From Cyclina sinensis (taxonomy: Eukaryota; Mollusca; Bivalvia; Venerida; Veneridae), in contig JAAONU010000013.1 of the NCBI GenBank assembly GCA_012932295.1, positions 5,440,603 to 5,504,602 of the forward strand: a stretch of 64,000 nucleotides of DNA, given 5' to 3'. A program made the position numbers and the translations under genes. The notes under the pieces were generated by a model. The model was not told where the DNA came from. It made no database searches and worked only from the letters and a program-made list of their open reading frames with translations. Below, piece by piece: positions 1-10,928 of the stretch. Numbering within the stretch: the first letter of the stretch is position 1; each line of letters opens with the position of its first letter.

Positions 1-517
1 GGAACCATTGCCGATTGTCCTAGATCGGGATGTCCCGGTGTGACAATGCCAAGACGGGACTATGCATCTTACCCACCTTCGTAATTGCCACCATATTGCA
101 ACCGAAATGAAATGGCTGTTAATACTGTAGGCAATCATAATCACGACATTCATGCATAAACTGTAAGAAACCAACTCCGTGATCACGGTCTGCAATCTCA
201 TCACCTTTAAGTTGGTTTGCCCCTTACTCCAACCAAATGCATCGATGGAGGAGTGACAAATGCCCAACGGAGGCATATGAGACATTGATAAGTGAGACTA
301 TTTCATTTTGTGATTTAGATGGGTACCATCAAATCTGCTTCAATCGCTAGTACATGTGTGTTAATTACAGGTTAGAATCTTATGAAATTTGGATAATTTG
401 TTGATTGAAGATTAATTGTTAAACATATATAAATTATTTTATAGAGCATTCAAATATGTGTAAGTAATAGACCCAGAAAGTTCACCCTGCATGTCTTTTT
501 TGGTTGAGTATATAATG
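1..517. other. Unassigned sequence
   Basis: No open frame with recognisable content, no tandem repeat and no element terminus is seen here. It lies 3' of the last plexin exon in the window (relative to the minus-strand gene) and is most simply intron. Confidence 0.4.
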
Positions 518-2146
518 AACAAGAGGGCCAAAATGGCCCTGGATCGCTCACCTGGGTACTTTGGCTGTAGATTTGCTGTTAAGCAGTATTTCGTTTTTTT
601 AATTGAAAACATGTAAGTGCCTACAAACCAAATATGTAAAATATCGGTCAATAAATAAAGGCTCTATGACAGAAAGGAGAAATATCGATTATAAGCTATG
701 GTGACCTTGACCCAGTGACCTCAAACCCTACCCATGGGTAGACATCCATGCAAGGAACCTATATACTGAATATCAAAGATATTGGTCTATAAATGAAGGC
801 TCTATGAGGTACAGTAGATAAATCTATTTTTAGCCTCCGTGACCTTTAACCTAATCTAATAATTTCAAAAAGCTTGATAAAGCTTGCTTCATGCCAAATT
901 TTAAAACTCTAGGCCTTGTGGTTTCATACAAGAAGATTTTTAAAGATTTTCTTCTATATTGCTATTTAAAACTTGTGACCCCTACCGCAGGGCCGATAGT
1001 GACCCCAGGGACATTTTTCAAACAAACTAGGTAGGGGTCCATGAGACAATGCTGCATACCAAATATCTAAGCTGTAGGCATTGAGGTTTCCAATTAGAAG
1101 ATTTTTAAAGATTGCCTTTTTTACATATAAAGGGCCCCCAGGGCGGGGCCAATTTTGACCCCAGGGCCAACATATATACAATACTGGTAAAGGTTCTCTA
1201 CACAATACTCCACACCAAATATCTAAGGTCTAGTCCTATTAGTTTGGAAGAAAAATGATTTTTCATGTTTTTCCTATATAACTATATGTAAACCAAGAGA
1301 ACTCTGGGGCGTGGCCAATTTTGACCCAGGGGACATTATTTGAACAAACTTTGAAGACATCCACTAGACAATGCTGCATACCAAATATCTAAGCTGTAGG
1401 CATTGAGGTTTCCAGTTAGAAGATTTTTAAAGATTCCCTATTACATATTAAGGGCCCCCAGGGCGGGGCCAATTTTGACCCAAGGGCCAACATATAAACA
1501 ATACTGGTAAAGGTTCTCAACACAATACTCCACACCAAATATCTAAGGTCTAGTCCTATTAGTTTGGAAGAAAAATGATTTTTCATGTTTTTCCTATATA
1601 ACTAAATGTAAACCAAGAGAACCCTGGGGCGTGGCCAATTTTGACCCAGGGGACATAATTTGAACAAACTTGGTAGACATCCACTAGACAATGCTACAAA
1701 CCAAATATCTAAGCTGTTGGCATCGTGGTTTCTGAGAAGAAGATTTTTAAAGATTTCCTATATAGGCCTATGTAAAATCAATCGACCCCCAGGGTGGGGC
1801 CAAATTTGACCCCAGGGGCATAATTTGACCAAACTTGATAGAGGTCCACTAGACAATGCTACATACCACATTTTAAGGCTCAGGGCCTTGTGGTTTCAGA
1901 CAAAAAAGATTTTCAAAGTTTTTCCTTTAAGTTGCCATAGCAACCAGAGTTCTTGATGGAATTGAATTCTTTGAATAACTTTGGTAGAGCTTCATGCAAG
2001 GAACATCTCAGGCAAGTTTCATTAAATTTGGCCCAGAGGTTTCAGAGGAGATGTCGTTTGAATGAAATTGTTGACGGATGACGGACGCCGGACAAAGACC
2101 GGTCACAATAGCCCACCATGAGCCAAAGGCTCAGGTGAATTAAAAA
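518..2146 (-). mobile_element. Family A Helentron-like (HINE) element
   Basis: The low-coordinate terminus starts AACAAGAGGGCCAAAATGG, which forms a hairpin with the following CCCT, and then carries the subterminal motif CGCTCACCTG. The core consists of diverged ~160-bp monomers arranged as ~318-bp dimers, each with a CCCCAGGGCGGGGCC-like box. The high end has a GACGGATGACGGACG tract, a hairpin TGAGCC-aaa-GGCTCA (2119-2133) and CAGGTGAATTAAAAA. Strand is given in Helentron sense, meaning the hairpin-bearing low-coordinate end is treated as the 3' end; this is inferred from the coding composite at 13080-15090. No protein is encoded. Confidence 0.75.
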
Positions 2147-3078
2147 GAAAGTCTTTTCTATCAATCCTGAATCAAGAGCATTTTTTTCTTATTTGCCACC
2201 ACATAAACTGTCATGTGGAATATGGAATAAAAACATTATTCATATTGATATCATTACGCCAATCTTCATTTGTTCCTATAGACATTTACAGCTTAACCAC
2301 TTTGCTCCCCATTTATCAAGTATCATATCCCTCTCTAAGTTACTTCTGTTTATTCATCACAATTTGATCCAGATATTTTGGTTGTTCAGGCAAAACAAGT
2401 TATTTGTCTCTCCTACTACGGAGACATTTGATTCCCTTTTTTTACATAACAAAAAAGTATAACTTTACATTCATTTCAAAGTGTTATTTTCCATACAATG
2501 TTTTTATGTTCTTCCTGTGATGTCCATGTTGCATAAAGGGCAAAAATCATCATAAAGACTGGGACTGAGAGAAGAAAAAAACTGTGCAAGAACAGGTTAC
2601 ATGAATGGCAAATATAAATAACAGTGAAATTTAACTTTGATAGAAGAAAATCAAACACTGGCAAAATTAATTTGACAATTTCATGACGCTAAACAAAATC
2701 GTGTCTATTGACTGCCCGTGGCATATCACTTAATTGGTTTATTGTCGCACGCCGTGTATTCGTCTTGCAAACTGCTAAGATACCACACGACACCCCATTG
2801 TGTTTTAATTACCTTAATCCATTATGTTTATAGAGTCTATATAAGAATATCTTGCCCCATTGTAAATCAATTAGCAGTGTCAAACATGGCAATTATGGGG
2901 TACACGGTAACTTCCGCAAATAATCCTATAATAGTTTTAACGCAATACTAAAAGAATATCCAATCAAAATGTGAGTACTCAAACGATGTATCCAATCAAT
3001 GATTTTCTAAAACAACCATTATAATTTTAATGTGTCAAACAATCATTCTTTTCTAGAATTCCAAAGCATTCATATTAA
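2147..3078. other. AT-rich unassigned stretch
   Basis: No repeat unit, terminus or recognisable coding sequence is seen. The open frames at 2193-2462 and 2718-2951 have low-complexity translations with no domain and are probably chance. Confidence 0.4.
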
Positions 3079-3532
3079 AACAAGAGCCATGTTACACATG
3101 GTTAATCCCCCCGCCGGGAAGAAGCTACCTGAAGGTTGTACTTTCAAACACTCAATGTAATAATGTTTGAAGAAAATCCCACAAAAAATAGGCAAGGTAG
3201 AGTTACTGTTCTTGCAAACTGCACTTCCTACCAATGTGCTATGTCAGTGTATTAAGTTTGAAGAAAATCGCTCAAGCACTTTTTGAGTTATGCTTTGGAC
3301 AAAGTTTTTCAATTAAATCTGATAAAGGGGAATAATTCTAAAAGTAGGCAAGGTAGAGTTATTATTCTTACACACTGCACCTCCTCCAAATGTCCTCTTT
3401 CAGTATATGAAGTTTGAAGAAAATCACTCAAGTACTTTTGGAGTTATGATCCCGACAAAACTGGAATGGACGCACGCATGGACGGACAGAGACCATTTCT
3501 AATATCCCCTCCTCCTTTCGCGGGGATAATAA
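3079..3532 (-). mobile_element. Family B HINE-like element, short complete copy
   Basis: The low terminus has the hairpin CCATGT-tac-ACATGG followed by the subterminal motif TCCCCCCGCC. The core holds about two copies of the ~156-bp unit marked by GGCAAGGTAGAGTTA. The high end has a GCATGGACGGACAGAGACC tract and then CCCCTCCTCCTTTCGCGGGGATAATAAG, quoted here only to show the ATCCCC/GGGGAT stem; its G-run is the inverse of the low motif. The family is defined from this copy and from the array at 3590-4447. Confidence 0.7.
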
Positions 3533-3589
3533 GTTCAAGAATTCAAGAATTAGATAAACATGTATATGCTGGGATTTTTAAAATGTAAA

Positions 3590-4447
3590 CAAGTAAATCT
3601 GATAAAGGGGAATAACTCTAAAAAATAGGCAAGGTAGAGTTATTGGACATGCACACTGCACTACCTACCAATGTGCTCTGTCAGTGTATGAAATTTGAAT
3701 AAAATCCCTCAAGTAGTTTTGGAGTTATGCTCCAGACAAAATTTATTAAGTAATTCTGATAAAGGGGAATAACTCTAAAAATAGGCAAGGTAGAGTTATT
3801 GGACTTGCACACTGCACTACCTAACAATGTGCTCTGTCAGTGTATGAAATTTGAATAAAATCCCTCAAGTAGTTTTAGAGTTATGCTCTGGACAAAATTT
3901 ATCAAGTAATTCTGATAAAGGGGAATAACTCTAAAAAAAGGCAAGGTAGAGTTATTGGACTTGCACACTGCACTACCTACCAATGTGCTCTGTCAGTGTA
4001 CTGAGTTTGAATAAAATCCCTCAAGTAGTTTTGGAGTTATGCTCCGGACAAAATTTATCAAGTAATTCTGATAAAAAGGAATAACTCTAAAAAAAGGCAA
4101 GGTAGAGTTATTGGACTTGCACACTGCACTACCTACCAATGTGCTCTGTCAGTGTATGAAGTTTGAATAAAATCCCTCTAGCAGTTTTGGAGTTATGCTC
4201 CGGACAAAATTTATCAAGTAAATTTGATAAAGCGGAATAACTCTAAAAAAAGGCAAGGTAGAGTTATTGGACTTGCACACTGCACTACCTACCAATGTGC
4301 TCTGTCAGTGTATGAAGTTTGAATAAAATCCCTCAAGTAGTTTTGGAGTTATGCTCCGGACAAAGATTGTTTCGGACGGACGCACAGACTCACGGACGGA
4401 CGAAGGGCATTCCTAATATCCCCTCAGCCTTTGGCGGGGGGATAAAA
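3590..4447 (-). repeat. Family B tandem array (156-bp unit) with high-end terminus
   Basis: Five units begin with GATAAAGGGGAATAACT or close variants at 3601, 3758, 3914, 4070 and 4226, so the period is 156-157 bp. Each contains GGCAAGGTAGAGTTATTGGA and a TTTGGAGTTATGCTCCGGAC block. The array ends with a GGACGGACGCACAGACTCACGGACGG-type tract (4374-4400) and the terminus GGCGGGGGGATAAAAA. The hairpin-bearing low terminus is missing, so this copy is truncated, or is the continuation of 3079-3532 after an internal interruption. Confidence 0.75.
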
Positions 4448-5380
4448 ATAAGAACCATTCTCAGCAACATGCCTCCTAAAATAGCATACGACGTGTGGAA
4501 ATACTTCACGTGATCGGAAAGCAAAACAGCGAAAAACAAACAGGCAGAATCATTTTGAAGTCTATTAAAACTTCCAACACGTTTGAAATCATTGTTTTGT
4601 CTTATTTTGTTTGCGCTCACATAGTACCGTAAGCTGCATAAATACATGTACCAGTATCAGAGACACTATATACCATTATTATATGTCTCTGCCAGTATGA
4701 AAGAATAGATTAATAAAATAACATTTTGATATACGGTGATATTAAAATGATATCTTTAAAAAAGTTTAAATGACATCATATTTAGAAAGTAAAAAGGACA
4801 GACCATGAAAAAAATAAAGAAACAATAAACGGACGAATGACGTTTTCGTTAGAAACTTAGACTTGCCGCACATGCGTATTGGCGGGAAAATATACTTCAG
4901 TGGCCACGAGGAAACTAAAAACGGTCAACAACATGTCTTTGTATTATCATCTTTTTTTACAAGTAGATACAAAAACAGTTATTGTTTTGTGAAACTGTCT
5001 TATCACCTGTAATATGACTACCGGAACAATATGTAAAACATACATCAAATGTTAAGCCTAGGAATTGGAACATTGAGATCGTCTTGTCGTCGACTTTATA
5101 CGAGTATCCGGATAGTATCCGGATAGTCTATACGAGTATCCGGATACCGTTTTAGGTATTCGTTTACATCCCTAGCAAATATACATGTAGCCACATGAAA
5201 AAGTAACTGACGGGAAAATGTCCACATGAACAAAATTATGATGAATGGCAAATGTTTGTAAGGCTAATGTCTGTGAATGTAGGCAGTCATTTAGGGCAGA
5301 TAGTGGTAAATATTAACAGAAACTACTCACTTAGATAAATTTGAAGATAAAAAGAAGTTATCACAGGACAGCATACTTAC
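4448..5380. other. Unique intron sequence with a small repeat
   Basis: No transposon structure is seen. A short local repeat of TATACGAGTATCCGGATA occurs at about 5098-5150. The sequence next to exon 5381-5542 supplies its splice donor. Confidence 0.4.
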
Positions 5381-5542
5381 ATTAACCTCAGGGAATGGGT
5401 TCTTGGAATTGGCAGGTGCTGGTTGTTCACTTGGAGGTGAACACTTCAAGGAGTCCTCTGTTAACTCTATAATTGTACAATCAGCAACACCAACTGTCAC
5501 TCTAAAATCATCCTTGGTAGCAACTAAATTTAAATATTCCCC
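5381..5542 (-). CDS. Plexin-family receptor, exon 5 of 5 in window (last IPT/TIG domain)
   Basis: A 162-bp internal exon of 54 codons, phase 0 at both ends. On the minus strand the acceptor TTTTTTCAG precedes GGGGAATAT, and the donor is GTAAGT after GAGGTTAAT. It starts GEYLNLVATKDD and contains VGVADCTIIELTEDSLKCSPP, which is the second half of an IPT/TIG domain: the strand pair and the two cysteines before a pro-rich end match the last IPT of plexins. It joins in frame to exon 9949-10230 (QLVLK + GEYLNL, the plexin LILKGRNL position). Plexins are single-pass semaphorin receptors that signal through a cytoplasmic GAP-like domain. The membrane segment should lie in the next exon, outside the window. 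The open frame extends both ways into intron, so the raw ORF limits are not the exon. Confidence 0.85.
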
Positions 5543-5619
5543 CTGAAAAAAACAAGTACATTCTAGTTCATTAGGTCCTGCAATTATAAAACAAGTAAGA
5601 CTATTGCAAATCAATAGAA
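5543..5619. other. Intron edge between exon and family J element
   Basis: Pyrimidine-rich (on the minus strand) acceptor flank of the exon; nothing else is seen. Confidence 0.5.
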
Positions 5620-8600
5620 GTCCCTACCAGAAAGGGCATTGTCACACTAAATAGAACAAATTCAAATACTGACAAAAAGTTAGCTGAAATCAATAGTTTG
5701 TTTTAATGATAGATGAAGGTATGTTTTATACAACAGATAATCAAAAGATCACATGCCTATTAAGTGGCGGTTATGTTATAAATAAAATATTCACATGTAA
5801 TACAAATAAATACCTCAATTTTTCAAGACAAAGAACAGCCACATAAATGCATCTTGCTGTATGATCTGTAACACTTGACTAAAGTTGTATTGGTTCTACG
5901 CAAGTTCAAAAGTAATTGGAAGAAAAACACTCAAGAGAATAAACAATTTGCTATATTTTTTAAAGTAAAAAGGGGCACAATTTTGTCAATATAAGGGAAA
6001 GAGTTATGAAACATATTGTGTAAACTAATAATAACACCAATAAAGTTTGAATAAAGTCTCCATCAAATGCATCAATAGGTTCCAGGAATATTCAGGGAAA
6101 TGTAGATTTTTGGAATATTTTCAGAGTGAAGAAGGGGGATAACTTTGTGAAATCAGTCGTAAAATGTTGTGAAATGTGAAATGTGTAACAAGTTTAAAAT
6201 CTATAGAGCTTCAAAAGTATATCATCATTTTTGTAATATATCAAGACTATATGCTGCCATAGCAATCTAATTTCTAAATAAAGGAAAAGAAAAATAATTT
6301 GCATAATCTTCATACTGCCATTTATCCATGTTTCAAGTTTCATAAAAATATTCCAAGAACTTTTTGAATTATCACAGGATCCAGTTTTTGCTAACTAAGA
6401 CAGACTGAAAGAGATGGGAATGTATTGTCTAAACTAATAATAACACCAATAAAGTTTGTATAAAATCTCAATCAAATGCATCAATAGGTTCCAGAAATAT
6501 TCAAGGAAATGATGTTTAATGTGAAAAAGAGGGATAACTTTGTGAAATCAAAGGTCAGAGTTATGGGACATGACATGTGAACTGGTCTTCAGAGTATCAA
6601 AACATGTAACAAGTTTAAACAAGAGGGCCATGATGGCCCTGAATCGCTCACCTGATAGACCATGAAACGATATTGTAGACATAATGAGGAGAGAATTGGT
6701 GAAAGAAGGGCATGTGTCCACACTTGCTGATTGGTGAAGTTTTAACTTTACATGAACTGTTTTAATAATTTCCAGTTTACCTCATTTCGTCTAGATGATA
6801 AATACATGGAAAATGTTAACATTTCAAAGTCATTAGACTTTCGATACATTTTTTTTTTCTTTGTAAGTTAACATGAAACTATTGTATGAAGTACAAATTG
6901 AAATATGGATATCTGAAACAGGTGTAATGTTTTCATTTTGGCTGAAGGTAGTTTCCTTCAGAAATGTACAGTCTAGAAGTGACTTTTGTGTTAGGGTATA
7001 TGCTATTTTGAGACAGTATTTAAGTTACATAATGGTATGCAGTTAACCTGTGTTGGTAAATTCTGTACCAGTACAGAATTTGAGAGCACGTTATGACACA
7101 CAAGATAGGTGATCCACAGACCATGGACTGTACGTACTGAACTCAGCAGTTGGGAAGACCGAAGCAAACTTTGCAGACTAAGATCAGATGGCTATATAAA
7201 CTATATATAAAATGAATTGACTATGGGGCGGGGTCAATTTCACCCCGGGGATCATGATTTGAGCAAACTTGGTTAAGGTCTACTAGGTCATGCTACATGC
7301 AAAATTTCTAAGCTCTAGGCTTTCTGGTTCTGGAGTAGAAGATTTTTTGAAGTTTTTCCTATATAAACTCTATATAAAATCAACTGACCCCCAGGCGGGG
7401 TCAATTTGACCCCGAGGATCATGATTTGAGCAAACTTGGTAGAAGTCTACTAGTTAATGCTACATGCAAAATATCTAAGCTCCAGGCCTGCAGTTCTGGA
7501 GAAGAAGATTTTTAAAGTTTTTCCTATATAAACTATATATAAAATGAATTGACTATGGGGCGGGGTCAATTTGACCCCGGGGATCATGATTTAAGCAAAC
7601 TTGGTAAAGGTCTACTAGGTAATGCTACATGCAAAATATCTAAGCTCCAGGCTTTGTGGTTCTGGAGAAGAAGATTTTTGAAGTTTTTCCTATATAAACT
7701 CTATATAAAATCAATTGACCCCCGGGCGGGGTCAACTTGACCCCGGGGATCATGATTTGAGCAAACTTGGTAGAAGTCTACTAGGTAATGCTACATGCAA
7801 AATATCTAAGCTCCAGGCTTTGTGGTTCTGGAGAAGAAGATTTTTGAAGTTTTTCCTATATAAACTCTATATAAAATCAATTGACCCCCGGGGCGGGGTT
7901 AATCTGACCCCGGGGATCATGATTTGAGCAAACTTGGTTAAGGTCTACTTGGTTATGCTACATGCAAAATATCTAAGCTCTAGCCTTTTCCTATATAAAT
8001 TCTAAGTAAAATCTATTTACCCCCGGGGCTGAACCAGTTTGACCCCGGAAGTCATGATTTGAGCAAACTTGACAGAGGTCCCCTAGATGATGCTTCATAC
8101 CAAATATGAAAGCTCTGGGCCTTGTTATTTCAGACAAGAAGATTTTTGAAATTTCCATTTTAAAAACACCTTTTAGGGCCTCACAGCCATATTGTGCATT
8201 GGACCGGAACCATTTGAGCAAACTTGGTAAAGGGACATCTAAGGACCATTAGTATGAAGTTATTTTAAAATTGGGCCAGGGGTTTAGGAGGAGATGTCAT
8301 TTAAAGAAAATGTTGACGACGGACGACGGACGGACGACGGACGCCGGACACAAGGGTATCCTAATAGCTCACTCTGTCACTGCGTGACAGGTGAGCTAAA
8401 AATTGATATCTATAGAGCTTCAAAAGTATATCACCATTTTTGCAATATTTCAAGTCTATTTTTTGTCATAGCAATCGAATTTCTCAAAATAAGAACAAAA
8501 TAAAATGATGTGCATAATCTCCATATTGCCATCTATCCATGTTTCAAGTTTCATGAAAATACTGCATGTACTTTTTGAATTATTGCAGAATCCAGTTTTT

Positions 8601-8672
8601 GCTGAATGGAAGGGCAGATGGATGGACAGGGGGCAAACCTATTGTCCTTTCTGATAAACCAGTAGGGGACAA
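5620..8672 (-). mobile_element. Family J HINE-like element interrupted by a family A copy
   Basis: The low terminus carries GTCCCTACCAGAAAGG (about 5621-5636). The high end carries CCTTTCTG and GTAGGGGAC (about 8637-8669), the same sequence inverted but split by a few bases. The core is a diverged array: the block CACCAATAAAGTTTG...GGTTCCAG occurs near 6040 and again near 6440. The block TATAGAGCTTCAAAAGTATA occurs near 6203 and again near 8412, now on the far side of the nested family A element (6618-8402). A degenerate GATGGATGGACAGG tract precedes the high end. No coding capacity. Confidence 0.6.
6618..8402 (-). mobile_element. Family A HINE nested in family J
   Basis: The low terminus AACAAGAGGGCCATGATGG with its hairpin leads into CGCTCACCTG. 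The core has about five units of roughly 165 bp with a CCCCGGGGCGGGGTCAATTTG-like box, truncated here to under 20 bases as GGGGCGGGGTCAATTT. The high end has (GACGGAC)n at 8317-8350, the hairpin GTCAC-tgc-GTGAC (8376-8388) and CAGGTGAGCTAAAA. Flanks GTAACAAGTTTAA and ATCTATAGAGC are continuous in the uninterrupted J repeat near 6186-6205, which serves as an empty site. No clear target duplication. Confidence 0.75.
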
Positions 8673-8859
8673 AAAGACCATCTTGTTTCAAACAAGTATA
8701 AAATGGCCACTTCACTAGTTTTGTAAGCAAAATACAAAGACTTAGCTTAAAATCTGACTTCATAAATAAATATTGAACTTGTACTACTAAATATAAGGAT
8801 TTCTGTACCTCTTGTCATCTGGTTGAAAACAATCTAAGAACTATCTAGAACTGCCACTG
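8673..8859. other. Short unassigned spacer
   Basis: Nothing recognisable between element J and element D. Confidence 0.4.
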
Positions 8860-9175
8860 TCATGGCGTGAATACCCCCGCATAGTGCTTTGTCAGAATCA
8901 ACAGGGGTCATTTAGAGGTCATGGACAACCTCCCTGCCAAATCTGAGGGTAGCAAGCCAGTACATTGCTTAGTTATGTATTCTAGATGTTTTTTAGTGGC
9001 AAAGATCAAAGTAACCATTACCTTTGACCTACTACCTCAAAACTGAAACTGCCATGTGGGCCAAAGGATTATTAAGTTATTGGGCGGACAAGGAAAATCT
9101 GACAGACAGATGGACAGACGGACAAGTTGATTCCATTATACCCCCCTTACAACTTCGTTGTGTGGGGGTTAAACA
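8860..9175 (-). mobile_element. Family D HINE-like element, short
   Basis: The low end has CCACTGTCATGG followed by AATACCCCCGCATAG. The high end has a GACAGACGGACAAG tract, then ATACCCCCC...GTGTGGGGGTTAAAC, so the C-run and G-run form both a terminal stem and an inverted copy of the low motif. One or two core units (CCTTTGACCTACTACCTC) lie between. Confidence 0.55.
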
Positions 9176-9912
9176 AATTTTCTTTTTATCACATGTTTTT
9201 TAATGGATTTAAGTCATTTTTACTGATTTATGCCACGTAACTGGGAGGTCAAGTTTTTGGTCATGACTTGAGTGAAAGCCACTTTAACCATGACCTTTGA
9301 CCTAGTGACCTCAAAATCAGTTGGGGTCATGTTCTAGTCATGACCAACCTCCATACCAAATATGAAGACTGAGGGTCAAAGGATTCTTCAATTATTGGAC
9401 AGACAAGCTTTTTTTAGTCAAAGCTCCTGTGACCATGACCTTTGACCCAGTGACCTCAAAATAAATAGGGGTCATCTACTGGTCATGACCAACCTCCAGA
9501 CCAAATATGAAGACTGTGGGTCAAAGGATTCTTAAGTTATTGGGCTGACAAGCTTTTGTAGTCAATGCCCATGACCTTGACCTTTGACCCAGTGACTTCA
9601 AAATCAGTAGGGGTCATGTTCTAGTCATGACCAAACTCCTTACCAAATATGAAGACTGAGGGTCAAAGGATTCTTAAATTATTGGGCGGACAAGCTTTTT
9701 TTAGTCAAAGCTCCTGTGACCATGACCTTTGACCCAGTGACCTCAAAATCAATAGGGGTCATCTTATGGCCATGACCAATCTCCAGACCAAATATGAAGA
9801 CTGTGGGTCAAAGGATTCTTAAGTTATTGGGCGGACATGGAAAAACCAACGGACGGCCGGACAAGCTGATTCCAGTATACCCCCCACAACTTCGTTGTAC
9901 GGGGGTATAAAT
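9176..9912 (-). repeat. Family D tandem array (~144-bp unit) with high-end terminus
   Basis: CCAAATATGAAGACTG occurs at 9356, 9501, 9643 and 9788, giving periods of 142-145 bp. Each unit has TGACCTTTGACCYAGTGACC and GGGTCAAAGGATTCTTAA. The array ends with GACGGCCGGACAAGC and ACCCCCCACAACTTCGTTGT followed by ACGGGGGTATAAA, the same terminus as at 9175. It stops 37 bp from the donor of the plexin exon at 9949. Confidence 0.75.
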
Positions 9913-9948
9913 AAAGTCTAATGATGAGTATGACCCTAACAATCTTAC

Positions 9949-10230
9949 CTTCAGAACAAGCTGCTGTTGTTTTGTTCCATACAGTACAACACCATGATCA
10001 TTTCCAAATTTATGAATCAATGGATCTTGGAAGTAGGTTAACTCAAAAGTCTTCATAACACCATCCAACTTCACAATTATCTTAAAAGTCTTGCAATTTG
10101 AGCAAGTTTCTCTCTTCCTCCTTGAAGAATTTTGTTTCAACCTTGTAACCAGTTCTTTTTTCTGTGCCTCACAAAGTTTTGGGACCTTACAAAGAGTTCT
10201 TGTATCTGAAACAATTTCACAGTCATCAGC
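9949..10230 (-). CDS. Plexin-family receptor, exon 4 of 5 in window (IPT region)
   Basis: A 282-bp exon of 94 codons, phase 0 at both ends. The chosen acceptor is GGTATTTCAG before GCTGATGACTGT; the donor is GTAAGA after CTTGTTCTGAAG. A second AG at 10285-10286 would add 18 codons (EDPLFPETI...) in the same frame. I prefer the shorter start because it joins NDTRK directly to ADDCEIVSDTRTLCKVP, the plexin pattern C-x-V-x-(N/S)DT-x-x-x-C-x-(A/V)P. The C-terminal part FELTYFQDPLIHKF matches the plexin FLYYPDPVLEPL segment between consecutive IPT domains. Residues 37-40 are RRKR followed by E, a candidate furin site (10111-10122). It lies in the extracellular stalk-like IPT region. Confidence 0.87.
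10111..10122 (-). other. Candidate proprotein convertase site RRKR in plexin ectodomain
   Basis: Codons AGG AGG AAG AGA encode RRKR, followed by ETCSNC. The R-x-K/R-R consensus of furin is met. Vertebrate B-type plexins are known to be cleaved at a basic site in the ectodomain; whether this one is used is inference. Confidence 0.45.
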
Positions 10231-10928
10231 CTGAAATACCAAAAAAGATCCATTTAGTATTGTTTCAGGAAACAAAGGGTCTTCCTGAGAATTAAAATTC
10301 AAGGAAGAAATTTATATGAATATGTGAGAACGTATATGATGCTGTCTTCACTTAAATTGGTCAATTAACTTAGCCAGCAATGTACACATATAAACTGTCA
10401 ACAAATCTGAAAACATTGCAATGCAATCAGACTAATATTTACAAAAACTTCAAGATTTTTAACTATATACATTAATTCCTTGTGTATTCTCCTTATAACA
10501 AGATGGCCATGATGACCCTTTATCGGTCATCTGAGAACCATTGCAGATATTGTTCAATATTTCCCTGCTGAAACTTACAGAAATAGATTACAGATTAGTA
10601 TGTAAGGTTAAAACAAGTTTTCAAAATTGTCCATGTGTTTAAAATATCTTTCAACCAACTAACTAAAACGAGTAAGGTCCACTAAAGGAAAATTTCTGTG
10701 ATATAACTTTGAAACTTGACCAGGGGTTTCTTAGGAGATTATTTTCAAAGTATTCAAAACAGAAAAATTGTGAAAACTTGCCCAACTACTGTCAATTTTT
10801 TTTTTAAACAAATCAACATGGCTTTGGGGAATTTCATAAATGCTACCACAGCAAGATGAAGAAATTTGATTAAAGCCATATAACAAACATGTAAAATCAT
10901 TATGAAACTACAAATGGGTTTTTGATTG
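10231..10928. other. Intron sequence with a relic family A terminus
   Basis: Mostly unique AT-rich intron. At 10498-10540 AACAAGATGGCCATGATG followed by CGGTCATCTGAG is a decayed family A low-end terminus without a body. Confidence 0.5.

Noticed and set aside
3590..4447. CRISPR-like array of regularly spaced repeats
   Set aside because: The 156-bp units are repeated along their whole length with no unique spacers, and the context is eukaryotic.
5327..5614. Full 95-codon open frame as the coding unit
   Set aside because: Only 5381-5542 has plexin similarity and good splice sites; both ends of the frame are intron.
7549..7927. Two similar plus-strand open frames with repeated peptides
   Set aside because: Translations of consecutive 165-bp family A units.
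10231..10284. Longer version of the plexin exon using the AG at 10285-10286
   Set aside because: It is in frame and possible, but inserts 18 residues without plexin similarity between NDTRK and ADDCEIV; kept only as an alternative.
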